Part shown: positions 42,218 to 53,900 of the stretch, piece by piece
Layout of the letters: each line of letters opens with the position of its first letter
How positions within the stretch are numbered: position 1 is the first letter of the stretch
Assembly: GCF_932526225.1 (NCBI RefSeq)
Contig: NC_064041.1
Span: 4,089,046 to 4,153,045 of the forward strand
DNA: 64,000 nucleotides
DNA from: Nematostella vectensis
Taxonomy: Eukaryota; Cnidaria; Anthozoa; Actiniaria; Edwardsiidae
Direction: 5' to 3'
Notes under the pieces: generated by a model
Databases searched by the model: none
The model's input: the letters and a program-made list of their open reading frames with translations, nothing else
What the model was told of the DNA's origin: nothing
Position numbers and translations under genes: made by a program

Positions 42218-44917
42218 TAAAGACCCATTGTGAGATGAATGTAAACACGAGTATGACGATATATTTGAGGTAGATTATTCTTTTGATGCAACAATTTAAG
42301 CTTTTAAAGGGTATGTAAATCACGCATATTCTTCAATAGATATGTTTCTAAGGATTAGATTACGAGGTTCAATCACAAATAAACCTTAAGCAAGACCGCG
42401 CAAAATACGTTCAAAAAGTGTATAAAAACATTAATTGGGAGTGCTGTGTATTTAAAATTGGGTCCGTTTTCAAAGAGCCAGAGACCGAGTTTGACGTCAC
42501 TAGCGTAAAGGAATGGCTAAACACGCAAACATGGTTTGGACGGTCGCTTTAAGTGGTCGAAAACTCGTCAAGCTGGAAGCCAATTTGTCTTGTCGTTAGT
42601 CCCTAAGGCTTGTCGTTTTTTGTATCCCGTTAGGACGTATTCTACTTATATCCCTCGGCTCCCCGCAAGCTCGCTTTCGCCCGCCTTTCTTTATATCACT
42701 CTTTTCTTTAAGTCGGTTTTAAGTCGCCGTGGGAGCGCTGATCACGTATTTAGAATTTGATAAGCCAATGAAGCTTTGTTTAGCCTCCGCGATGGCTCCG
42801 CGATAGTATTATTGTATCATGATTTATAATTTTTCTCCCTAGGTAGGATTGGTGAGGTAGGTTTGGGGGCAAAGAGGGCGTATTTCTTTTCGTTGTAACT
42901 TTGTTCTACCGGTTCTCTGGAAAGAAACCTCTCTCTGTGCCAAACAGATATTGAGTGTGTTTTTCTTATGGGGGTTTATTTCTGGGTAATTGGGTGAATT
43001 TTGAGATCTCAAAATCTATAATCACACAGCTTGACAACCCCACGTGGGTTTAGTAATTTGATCTTTTTGTTTACTGTTTGGTATATAGCATAGCATAACA
43101 TTACAGCTTTGTGCTTAGTTCCGTTCGCAAGCTTCAGGCGTAAGTGTCCTACGTACATAAATCTAGTATTCCCCCCATCTACACTTCCTTAGATAGTAGT
43201 GGGCAGAGAGGTCATATTTCTTTTCGTTGGTAATTTTATTGTTCTACCGGTTCTCTGGAAATAAACCAAACAAAAATCGATTGTGTTTTTCTTATGGGGG
43301 TTCATTTCTAAGTAATTTGTTGGGTAACGTTTTAATTATCTGTTATAATAGGGCAGTCAATGGGCTCGCTAGTGGGGGATTGGGTGAAACAGTACACCAA
43401 CTTTGTGAAGGCAGCCGGGTTTGGTTGCGTGGATGAGCGCTTCATTGAAAGAGGTATAGCTACTGAGACGAACTATACAGAAGTCCGTTCAACTTACAAA
43501 AATATGAGGTTGATTTAGTCGTATAAAATATCCTTGCATGGGTATATGTACCGATACTATCATTGATTTCCAGTAGACTAGGCATATCTCAAATCAACTA
43601 AAAGGTTTACCATCTATCCATCAACAAAGCTAGGGCCGAAGCCAAGCTCGACCCATGATATGTTGCAGATGGCGGGGCTACCAATCAAAATGTTCCCATT
43701 CCAATGCAAATATAGATGCATGTAATAATCAAGATACTGCTTCTTGCATGCTGACTTCACCATTGCTGATAAATTTTATAGTTCAAATTACTCTAATGAT
43801 TCTGAGTTTGGTGTCATTGCTATACACCTATTTATAATTAAAAAAATTAATAATATTTAAATTTAAACATTTTTTTACAGAAAGAACAAAGTTGTTGGCC
43901 TACTCTACTGGAGCAAGGCCAACCTGCGACCTGCCGCCCCCAAAGGAACTGCTGCAATCTCTGGACGATGAAGAATTCCATTATTTTTATATTCATTCTG
44001 AATATTATTGATTTGAGGGCTCTAAATGAAGCACGATAGATGGATAAAGCTCAACTATTTTTATTATTATTACAGGCCATCTCTTTGCTGATATAGTACT
44101 TGATCATGTGCCGAGATGAAATGGATTGTGGAGGAAAAGAAAAGAAAACACACTGGCATGTTAAAGTATAGTTGTATAAGTTTTATGAATCTCGGTTCTG
44201 AATCAATTTTAACTGTATACTGTCTTACGAGCAAAGATAGATCAATAGTAACATTCACCCCACTCAATGGATGCTTCTTGAGTAATTTACAACCAAAAAT
44301 AACAACCAAAGTCATTCCACAACCTGATGTTGGTATATGTACCAAACGACTCACTTTGGTTACAATTGCTATAATGCTCGGATTCTGTTGTCAGCTTTGG
44401 ACTGGGTTTGTTGGGTTTTTTGTCGTATTTCCAAATTTTAATTAAAATTATATGACAACTATATTTTAAAACCTTTTCTTTTTTTCCTAATGTATCTTGT
44501 ACTATTTATTTATACCTATTTATTTGATCATGTATTTTTAGAATGAGAATGTAAATAGGGAGGTCTACTCGACAAAGTTTTATCAATACAGCAGAAACCC
44601 TGAGAGGGTGGCTCAGACTCGTGTTCTTAAACCCAAGAAAAACTAATTCAAGGAACCAGAATTCCTTGCTGCTAGAGTGAACCGCAGATAAGATAGAGTT
44701 TCGATCGTTTCCGATTTCTTAATTTTGAGAGAAAAATCGTTTGCACTACGAAATTACAAGAAATATCACACTCATTTTTGTTTGAGCTTCAGAAATTTTA
44801 TTTATTTCTGTTACGGAACAGAATAAATGTAGCTTGTAGGTTTTTTTTAGCTCACTCCAAGCGAGTGTCAGCTCGTGTAATTCTAGGGGTTTAGAAACAC
44901 AATACACAAGCTAACCT
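42218..44917. other. Mostly non-coding DNA with a duplicated segment and possible orphan exons
   Basis: A direct duplication is present at about 42869-42992 and 43201-43319 (TATTTCTTTTCGTTG, GTTCTACCGGTTCTCTGGAAA, TTTTTCTTATGGGGGTT). Possible exons follow acceptors at 43350 (GDWVKQYTNFVKAAGF), 43880 (LLAYSTGARPTCDLPPPKEL) and about 44541 (REVYSTKFYQYSRNPERV). None could be assigned to a family or joined. Confidence 0.4.
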
Positions 44918-47626
44918 TTGAATATTCATATGGAAAATCCTGTTTCACGTAAGCAAGCTGCAGCACTCAAGAAAAAAGAAATAAAAAGGGCGAAAGACAA
45001 AGATTACTACGAGAAAAATCGCGAAAAGAAAATAGCTCAAGTAATTGAGCGGCGAAAAGCGAGACGAGAGGAGACAAAAGGCAAGTCACGAACAAGAACA
45101 AAAATATAGAAAGCTGCGTCAAAGAAGAAACGCAAAGAACAACAAGCTACCGCCAGAGAAGAACTTGAAAGAAAAAGACAAATAGCAAGAGAAAAGACAG
45201 GGGAAGGGAAAGGAAAGGGAAAGGGTCCGTAGATACCGCCAGAAAATAAGGAAGAACAAGGACAGGAGAAAGAAATTTTGCAGAACACTGGGGAGAGATT
45301 CAAGAACCGCACGTCCAAAAAACGTGTTACTGACAAGGTCAAAGATAAACTTCCGCAAACTCCCGAGAAAAAAGCCGAAGTACTAGAAACTTTGATAAAC
45401 AGCCCGAGAACAAAAAAAAAAAATACTTTCCAGGCAAGGGGTAGTGAAAACTCCAGAAGAAGAAAAAGAAACTAACACGTTGAAAGCCCTCGCGTCTGAT
45501 ATCTCTGAAGGTTTGAAACACGTCAAACGTTCGGGATCGAACGAAAAACGTGCTGCCTACAAAGCACTTAAATCACTTGCCTTGGGTAATATAAAAAAGT
45601 CGAGAGCAAAAAAAGTCCCTAGGAAAGTTAGTCGGCCTTAACGAAAAGAGCATCAGTAAAGCCATCAAAACAAGGGAGGAGATTTTAAAGGGAGAAGGAG
45701 AAAGCTGGCTTTATGTAAAAAGAAAAACACGACGAGATGCGCTCCCAGAAGACGTTGAAAAAAATTACTGCTTCTGGGCCAGTTCGGCTAGTCGTCCTAC
45801 AGGAGACAAAAGTGACTTTGTGAAAAACAGAGTTGGCAAAAACCAGTATTTAACCCACCCCAAGCATGTTCTCGAAACGAGCCAAACGGAGGCTTTCCAG
45901 GAATTTGCGAAGCTTCACCCTGAAGTAAAAGTAGCGCAACGCAAATTCGAGATGTTAAAACCTTACTTTGTAAAACAAGCAAGAGAAAGGGACAGAAAAC
46001 GTGGAAACGAAAATTCTTTTCGACGCATGTATGAAGTTTCGAAAGGGTGTGGTCAAGACGACGGGAAACGAGAGTGAAGAGTCGCCCATTTTCAAAACGT
46101 TGACAGAAGCGGCTGATGCAACCTTATGCTCAAAGGAATATGGGATAGAGCACCATAAAATCAAGTGCTTGGAGCGAGATTGCAACAGATGCTCTGTGGA
46201 GAAAATAAAACTACTTCCAGAGGAGTCTAGCAATGAAGGAAGTGTTTGTTGGTCTAGGTACGAGTACCTACCCACTGGAAAATTCCTTGCCAATGGTCAA
46301 GAGAAAAAGAAGATAGCCTTGGTCCCCAAAGAAACACCACCCTCAGAAATGTTTACATATTTCAAAAAGCTTTTGGAAGCCTATCCCCTGCATTCGTTCA
46401 TGGCTAAATGGCAACGTGAGCAACTTGATAATCTTTTGGAACACTTGCCACTTGGCCATGTCGTGTGCATTAACGACTATTCTGAGGGGTATGTGTGTCG
46501 CCAGCAAGATGAGATCCAATCAGAGTTCTTTGACGTAGCCAAGGCTTCTCTACATGTTACCATCTTACATCGCCATGGTGTTGAAAGTACAGACGGGATC
46601 ACAAGCACAGAGGCTGAGCCACACTTGATCAAAGAGCACTTGTTTGTGGTTTCCGATGATCCGACGCAAGACCATGACAGTGTGCACAAAGCCCAAGAGC
46701 TTATTCATGATTACCTGGTCAACGATGTTGGCTATAGCATTGAGCTCTTGCATGAATTTACAGATGGGTGCGCAGCACAATATAAGTCACGACACTGCAT
46801 TGGAGATTTGTCATGTTCTCTGGCAGATTTTGGATATCCGGTCCAAAGAAGCTTTTTCGAAACCTCCCATGCTAAAGGAGAGCAAGATGCTGCTGGCTCT
46901 CATGTAAAGCAGAAAACCAGCCAAGCCGTCCTACGCAGAAAAGCTAAAATCAATTCTGCAAAAGACATGTATGCTTATCTGGTTGCAAAGTTTACAGAGC
47001 CAGCAGCAACTAGCTATGCTGCTCGTAGAACGGCTACCCAGCTGACGCGCCGTGTTTTCTTTTATGTTCCGGCAAAAGGAGAGGGTGCAGTCTCCAGGAA
47101 CCGTGATGGGCGAAAGTTCAAGGAAGCAAAGGGCATAAGAAAATGGCACTGTGTCAAGACACTTCCCCAGCAAGAGAAGGTCCTAGTACGGCATCGGACA
47201 TGCTACTGCTGTGTGAGCTGCATTGTGAAAGATGAAGATTCATGTACCAATAAGGCATGGCTTGATGAGTGGAAAGAAGTGACTATCCCTAGAGATGGTT
47301 CAGTTGTTATCACTCGTCAAGCCACAGAGCAGCCTGCTCTTGATCATGATACAGCATCACACACGGCAGATCTGGCTGCGTGCGGCAGCACTGTTGCCAT
47401 TGAGGCTGAAGGTGATAGAATGTACGACTATCTCCTCAAAGTCACGTCAGCAAGTGCTGAGGAGCTAGAACACGACTACACTGATGATTACCACAACACT
47501 GTACTGAGAGAAGAGTCTGTCTTGAAAGGGCATTTTTATCTCCGTGATAATATTCATGACATGACTTTCACCTTAAACGAAAAACGGATTGCAGTTGTTT
47601 ATGCGGCCACTGTCCGCCATATATGA
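44918..47626 (+). pseudogene. DDE-type transposase, superfamily not identified (copy A)
   Basis: The N-terminus is extremely Lys/Arg-rich (NPVSRKQAAALKKKEIKRAK; RTSKKRVTDKVKDKLPQTPE) and spread over frames with stops near 45107 and 45472. From about 45640 SISKAIKTREEILKG leads to YCFWASSASRPTGDKSDFVK. A frame change near 45990-46010 opens a 541-codon frame. It contains CLERDCNRCSVE, LGHVVCINDYSEGYVCRQQD, a histidine-containing ILHRHG, LLHEFTDGCAAQYKSRH and FFETSHAKGEQDAAGSHVK. I read Asp of INDYSE, Asp of TDG and the Glu/Asp of GEQD as the likely catalytic triad. A CYCCVSC cluster lies near the C-terminus. I know this as a widespread invertebrate and fish transposase-like family but cannot give its name. 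Confidence 0.65.
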
Positions 47627-47685
47627 ATTATATTAAATAAGCTAAATCAATTTTGTCATATTTTGATTTTTTTTTATATTTTAGT

Positions 47686-48170
47686 CAGTTCTTCTTAGGA
47701 GACGCGGTGTGTTGCCGTCAGGGGCACTTCTTCTTCAGAAGTTGTGTGGAGATGCACTTACAGCAGTTTGGTAACTGTCCCCTAGACGGATAAGAACTTG
47801 CCCTTGAGGATATAAGGACAGTTCTGATGGTCAACAGTCTAGTGGGGAAGTTGCCGTCATTGTACTGTGAAGAGTGCCCCTGGAGAGAAAAGCTTGATTT
47901 GCGGCAGTGGCATACGGAAACATGCCAAAGAAGCCTGTCCCCTGCCGCAAAGTGGGCTGCCAGACCCTCGTGCAGAAGAAAACCTGGAGGAGCATATGGA
48001 CGCCTGCCCGTTTGCAGAAAAAAGCTGCACAGTGCACCAGCTTCAACAAATGGAAGAGCATAGGTGCCTAGGCTGCCCCCGAGCGCAGCGTTACTGTCCT
48101 CTGGGATGCGGGCAAAGAATGCAACGGTATTTAATAGGATTGCATTTTCCACGTAATAAACTTACATAAC
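47686..48170 (+). pseudogene. RING / TRAF-type zinc-finger pseudogene (copy A)
   Basis: After a TTTTTTTTATATTTTAG acceptor the text reads GDAVCCRQGHFFFRSCVEMH, then CPLDG, a RING-like Cys/His pattern. A TAA at 47791-47793 interrupts. The frame continues EDIRTVLMVNSLVGKLPSLY, CEECPWREKLDLRQWHTETC and, over two further frames, CRKVGCQTLV, then EHMDACPFAEKSC and CPLGCGQRMQ. This order, RING followed by TRAF-type fingers, resembles NRDP1/TRAF-family E3 ubiquitin ligases. No start codon or upstream RING cysteines are visible. Whether it was a host gene or a transposon passenger is unclear. It lies about 60 bp after the transposase stop. Confidence 0.5.
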
Positions 48171-49333
48171 CTAGACCAATTTGTTCCGCTCTTTACAGCG
48201 TTTTGTCTAGGCGGAAATTTGATTGTTAACAATAAGAACTAAACGGTTTTACGTAATGTTTTTTAATAACGTATTAGAGGGCATATTCTTGCTAAAAGTA
48301 GTAACAGTGCCGTTACTAGGGAAATTTGTTTGTTTCATAAAAGCCTGTGCTTTTTGTCAAATCTCTTGGAGCTTTCAACATAATGACACAAGTTATGACG
48401 TCATCCGACCCCTCCCATGATCACGTGACCTAGAACAGCAAAACGTGTCGGAGAAGCTGCTGTTCAAATCTAACATCATATTTTTTGCAGAAATATTTTA
48501 ACATTACTATTTTTTAAAACTTCACGCATCTGATTTGTAAAATTTTGATACCGCGAGAAATGGCTAATTTTTTATGTTCTTGGAAAACTACATATTTCTT
48601 AATAACTTTTTCATTTCTTTAATTTATTCTCTAAAAACAATTTATTCTCTAAAATTGCATTTTCTTCTACAAAATGCCGAAAGTTTATATTTATCTCTTG
48701 AGAAAAAGGAAAAAAAAATAGAATTGGAGTATCAAAGAAAATAAAATAAAAAAAGACTTGACCAGGGTTTGCTTACCGTAATAATTCCAATAAGCACCCT
48801 CCGTCATTAAGCGCACCCCCTCGAACAAGAAATTTGGAGCCCCCTTTCCCTATCCGAAAAACATATAAACAAAAATACCATTTGAATAGTGCAATACTAC
48901 TAGGACATAAAAAAAATACAAAACTACTGCGTTATATCTTTTTTTTTTCGTTTCTACTGACTATGTAAATTCTGAATAATAACGTTAAAACAAGAAAGAA
49001 AAAAAGAATATGGTACAAAACAACCCCTTTTACCGAAAAAAATTCCAAACATAGATTTAAGTGTTTTGTTTGTTTCTAAGCATCACTCTTCGCTCATTAG
49101 AGCATGGCGGCACCCTTACAAGATACGTGTCACATGAGGCCGATGAGAGCAGAGTAGTGAGACAAGGCGGGACGATTGGATTCCCTGACTTTGTGGACAA
49201 CCAAAAATGGTTGACCTGGAAAGACAGTGATGTTTTTTTAGGGTTGATTTCCTTTTTGTCTGTCACCCCTGACTTGCCACTGCAATCGACAAACCGATTT
49301 ATCGGACCAAAGTATCGGCCAAATAACGACTTT
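48171..49333. other. Non-coding part of the duplicated block
   Basis: AT-rich. It includes a TTACCGTAATAATTCC...GCGCACCCCCTCGAAC stretch near 48774 that looks like a fragment of a dispersed repeat. An open frame at 49061-49336 has no motif but leads into the piggyBac text. Confidence 0.45.
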
Positions 49334-49833
49334 TAACCCTGTTATTTTCAAGTGTTTTTCACCCCCGAATTGACGGAATAGATCGTCAATCAAACGAACT
49401 CGTATGCGGCCCAAGTAAATACCGAAAAGGGAAATGATGGGAGACAGGATCCGGACTGGTTTGAAAACAATGGAATGATGAAGGAATAAACGCTCGACGA
49501 ATTCAAGGCTTTCCTGGGGATTTTGGTTATGATGGGCATCGTGCGTTCACCAACAATGCTTCATTATTGGAGCAAGGACGATCCATTTCTCTTTCAACAC
49601 GAGATTGCAAACCCTTACCAAGAAATTACTTCTTTGAAATCCTATGTTATCTCCATCTAAACAATAAAACCGATATGCCCCCCCGCCCCCCGCAAGTTCA
49701 CCCCGATTTTAACAAACTGAGTCTTGTGCAATACATGCCTATGAAGCCAGTAAAACGGGGAAGTTTTTTGTTTGTGCGAAGCGTCAACTGCTTTTCTTGT
49801 TAACTTTGACATTTATGTCGGAAATTTAAGTAT
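49334..49833 (+). pseudogene. piggyBac-type transposase fragment (copy A)
   Basis: Scattered over frames are VFFTPELTE (with a stop after it), NSYAAQVNTEKGND, DPDWFENNG, LDEFKAFLGILVMMGIVRSP, MLHYWSKDDPFLF and LCYLHLNNKTDMPPRP. The text then jumps to QYMPMKPVKRGS and FDIYVG. These match the start of the DDE_Tnp_1_7 domain of piggyBac/PGBD proteins, with the middle (including catalytic Asp residues) deleted between DFNKLS and QYMPMKP. Stops at about 49378 and 49487 confirm decay. piggyBac termini (TTAA-flanked) were not found. Confidence 0.65.
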
Positions 49834-50287
49834 AGTAAATAAGCCTGAATATAAGTTAGGTCTGTGTTTTTTTTTTAATAAAAGCGGATGACCTGTTATT
49901 ACCTAGTGTATATTAGTCAAATGAACTTGGAGAGAAGGGGCTTGCGGGGCCAAAAGAACCAGCCACAGTCTTTCCAGTTATACCCAAAGGGGCAGATCCA
50001 GACTGTAGCTAATGCTACGGTCAGATTTGAGTTGCTTTATTTACCTCACATAGCTTATTTTTTTCCTTATTCTATATGCCTAATTTCAAGGCTTAACATA
50101 CTAATTGTGTATGCCATGTTGCCCTACATCTATTTTTTTCATTTTCACAGTAATCGTTTTTTTTTTTTCATTGCGTTACGTATTACGGGAATTTATGGAA
50201 TGACTCGATAAGAACTGTTCCTGTACTTTCTCCGAGCAGCATCTTTAGAACAGTTGCTGCATTTATAAACTCTATGAAGGAAGGAAA
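49834..50287. other. Non-coding flank left of the BEL/Pao element
   Basis: T-rich tracts; no gene seen. Confidence 0.5.
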
Positions 50288-50292
50288 CGTTC

Positions 50293-50624
50293 TGTGGCTA
50301 CCGACGCGCGGTATACCTGTGGTAATTATATCGGTGTCACATGACTAAACAAGTTTGTACAAGTCAGAAAGTCAGAGTTTGTAATGGCCGACAGCTTGGT
50401 GAGTTTTTCATTTTCTCGATTCTTATGTCGTTTGTTATTCGCACTTATAGCTGTAATTTTATTGTAGAAAACCGCTAGAAAGCTACATTGTAGAAGGAGC
50501 TGCCAGGTTCCGGAAGTTAATAAGTGTGTTATTCAAGCATCGGAATAAATTGTTGTGTTTATAATCGGTTGTCGTCGTGGTTTATGAGCCCCATCGCCTC
50601 GCGGGCCTGCGCGAGGAGGTGACA
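50293..50624 (+). repeat. 5' LTR of the BEL/Pao element
   Basis: Starts TGTGGCTACC, ends GGAGGTGACA (TG...CA). It contains an ATG at 50383 directly followed by a GTGAGT donor (50399) and a TTTTATTGTAG acceptor (ending 50467), so an LTR-internal 69-bp intron is possible. AATAAA at 50544-50549 is a candidate polyadenylation signal. Confidence 0.95.
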
Positions 50625-50807
50625 GTTTTCAAGCTTTAGAGTCAAGTGGTCAAGCTAGTCTGAGGATTTGGAGCTAGTTCGACGAGAAGGAAGTATTTAC
50701 GGTGATACAGAAGGATTTGTGGCGTGATTGTGGCCATAACAAGAGTGAATATTGGATTTTATTGTGTGAACGTTTCGGTTACGAGTGGAGCGAATACGGA
50801 TTTCGCA

Positions 50808-50954
50808 ATGTCAGCTCGGTCTTGTCCTGCAGGTTTAGGAGCTCGATCGAGGAGGTATAATACTCGAAGAAATCGAGGAGAAGACGTGGAAGAGAGGATT
50901 GTCAGTTTAAAGCGTTCGAGGTCGGGTTGCCTCGGCAGTTTGAGAAGGTTTTGA
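50808..50954 (+). CDS. Arg-rich short frame upstream of the BEL ORF
   Basis: From ATG at 50808 the frame reads MSARSCPAGLGARSRRYN and an Arg-rich stretch ending at TGA 50952-50954. It is in the same frame as the main ORF, which continues 15 bases later. It looks like the natural N-terminus of gag cut off by a stop. Whether it is read through, separately translated or simply a nonsense mutation cannot be told from the sequence. Confidence 0.4.
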   Translation: MSARSCPAGLGARSRRYNTRRNRGEDVEERIVSLKRSRSGCLGSLRRF

Positions 50955-50972
50955 AAGGAAATCGAAGAATTG

Positions 50973-53900
50973 ATGTACAAGGGAAACAAGAATGAAGTTA
51001 GCCGCAAACTTCAGTCTTACCACAACACGTGGGTGAAATTCGTGCGTGTTCACTCCGATCTTATGGACTTAATGGATGAAGGGGAAGAGAAAATGGAGGC
51101 CCAAAGAGTTTATGACATGGAACTCACGCTGAAACTCGAACTTTACTCTGCTGTTGACGAACAGGATATGCAGGATATTGAAAGTGGATCTCAGGTTTCT
51201 GAGAGACACACGAAGTCAAGGGTGAGTGATAGAGAAAGCAGATCACATGTTTCTAGTAGACATAGTTCAAGATATTCAAGATCAAGTGTTAAGAGTGTTG
51301 CTGCCTTAGAGGAGAGAGCAGCATTGAGTAAATTAGATCTGGGACATTTACGGAAAAAACAGCAGCTCAATAGAAAATTTGATGAGTTAAAATATGCTCA
51401 TGAACTTTTGGAAGCTGAAGTAAAATGTGAAAAGGCTCAAACAAGCTACATGATTTATAAGAAGGAAAGGGAAGACTTGAATGTGGATCAGAGTAATAAG
51501 TCTGCTGTGTCAGAGGATGTATGTGATGTTTTCAAGGCTCAATCTGAAAACAAAATTGAGCAGCATGCACCTATTGGAAATGTGAGTACAAACCCTACTG
51601 TGAAATTAACAGAGGAAATTGTTGTTAATGAGGAGCTAATGGTGGAGCCTTGTATTGGAAATAATAACAAGGTATCGTCTAGTGCTGGATTAAAGGAATC
51701 CTGTGTGTCTGTTTGTTTATCATCGGAGTTAAGTGTTGACAAGAGTCATGAGAGTGAAAGGGTGAATCGGGAGATTAGTAGCCATGTGCGGGGTGGTGAA
51801 GAAACTATGCTGAATAATGGAACAAAGGAAGCCCAAGCTGGGTTGAATTTACCTGGCTCACAACCATCAACTAACAGCAACAATGGATTATTTGATAGTG
51901 GAGAACATGTGGCTAGAGTACTGTCTCAGGCAATGAGTACCCCAAGGATTGAATACATGCACTTTGACGGTAATCCCATAAACTATGTTTCATTTATGCA
52001 TAACTTTGAGACATGCCTCGAGAGCCTAACTAGTGATAATTCTAGGAAATTACAGTACTTAATACAACATTGCACAGGCAAGGCAAGGGATGCAATTGAA
52101 AGTTGTGTGAACTTGCCTACTTCGGAGGGCTATAATACAGCAAAGAACACCTTGAAGGAGAATTTTGGACTTCCGCACATTATTGCTAAGGCACACCTGA
52201 AAAGGTTACAAGACCTCCCGCCATTGCGGAACGGTGGAGGGCCAGCTTTATTGGAATTTTCTAGACACCTTGAAGTAGCTCACCGCACATTGTCAGGCAT
52301 GGGAAGCGATTATGTTAGTGAATTAAATTACACAAGTACTCTTAGAGAACTAAACAACAAGCTACCATATTTCATGAAGGGAAAATGGACCGAACGTGCG
52401 GGCAGGATTATTGAATCAGGGTCAAGGCCTAATTTTTCGGATTTCTTGAAGTTTATCAAGGAAAGAGCCAAACTTGTGAACAATGAGTTTGGGGAAGATC
52501 TTGTGTCTGCCAGCTCTCAGAGGGGTAAGAAAGGGAATAACAGTGATAAGAAACAAACCCCTAGGTCAAGCATGGCAACTGGAGTGACCCCACCCCAGAA
52601 TAGTGAACAGAGACAACAGAGGGGACAGGGGAATGCAAGCTGGAAGTGTGTGATTTGTTCTGGACCTCATGGATTATGGAAGTGTGCACAGTTTAAGGAA
52701 CTGAACAGTGAAGAGAGAAACAAATTAGTCTTGTCTAATAGATTATGTGTTAAGTGTTTAAGTGGAGGGCATTTTAGGGACACATGTCCTAAGACAACCT
52801 TTAAGTGCCAAGTGAAGGGTTGTGGTAAAGAACACCATACTTTACTACATTTTTCGGTGCAAGAAAGAAAGGATAATACGGTTGACAACAAGATTGACAA
52901 GTCACCCGGACAAGCTAGACCTAACGCATCGGCACCAGAAACAACAGGTGTTAATGCGGGTAGTACAAGTGTAGCCTCAGTTTCTGTCGCAACTGGGGCC
53001 GGTGAGCGCAGAGTGTGCCTGGGTGTCATTCCGGTCAAGGTCAAGGTGAAAGGAGATGACAGGGTATTGGAGACTTATGCATTGCTAGATAGTGGCAGTG
53101 AAGTGTCATTGTGTAAGGAACAATTGTTTACTGACCTTGGATGTGATGGCATTGCCATGAACTTTGAACTAGCTGGTGTAACGGGAACGAGGAAACTCAA
53201 AGGTCACATGGTTGATCTCGTAGTAATGTCACAAGATGGAATGGTAGAAAGTGAGTTGTTAAATGTCAGGACAGTGAAGGAAATTCCTGTATCTTCTAGT
53301 TGTATACCAAGGAGGGAAGATGTTGAACAATTTACTCATTTGAGGAGCATTAACTTGCAAGAATGCGGTGCGTCAGAAGTTGGACTCATTATTGGACTTA
53401 AGGAAAATCCATTGCTGTTTGTACCACTAGAATACAAGGCTGGTAACGATGGAGAACCGGTCGGTGTGAGATATTCTCTTGGATGGACGGTGATGGGTCC
53501 CATGTGCGGAAAAAGGGACAGTGACCAGTGCTCGGTTAACCTTATTAATGTAGCGAATAAGCAATTTCCTGAAGAACTTTATAATGAGGAATCATGTCTT
53601 GTAGCACATACCCACCCGGAAGATACCAAGCTTGCTGAGCATGATGGTACAGGTACACCACAGCATTGTTCGTTTAAGGACAATGTCTCTAGAACTGCTA
53701 AGCTCAAGACTGCGGATTTAGAAATAGAGAAGGAGATTGATAAAGAGGTATTGCAGCAACAATTAGAAAGACTCTGGCAAACTGACTTTGCGGATTCAGT
53801 TGTCAGTTCAAACGTCTGTCCTTCTATTGAAAATAAGCGTGCACTAGAGATAATGGAAGATACACTAGAGATAGTCGACGGGCACTATCAGGTAGCACTT

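Larger units (their letters stand above)
46718..49458 (+). repeat. Duplicated block, copy A
   Basis: Near-identical to 61260-64000. It covers the C-terminal part of the transposase, the RING/TRAF-like pseudogene, a non-coding stretch and the start of the piggyBac fragment. Differences include a 3-bp insertion giving CYCCVSC instead of CYCVSC, single-base run-length changes and a 12-bp gap near 49296. The right end of the duplication lies outside the window for copy B. Confidence 0.95.

Noticed and set aside
44116-44445. 109-codon open frame with a hydrophobic C-terminus
   Set aside because: There is no homologous pattern, no upstream context and no splice support.
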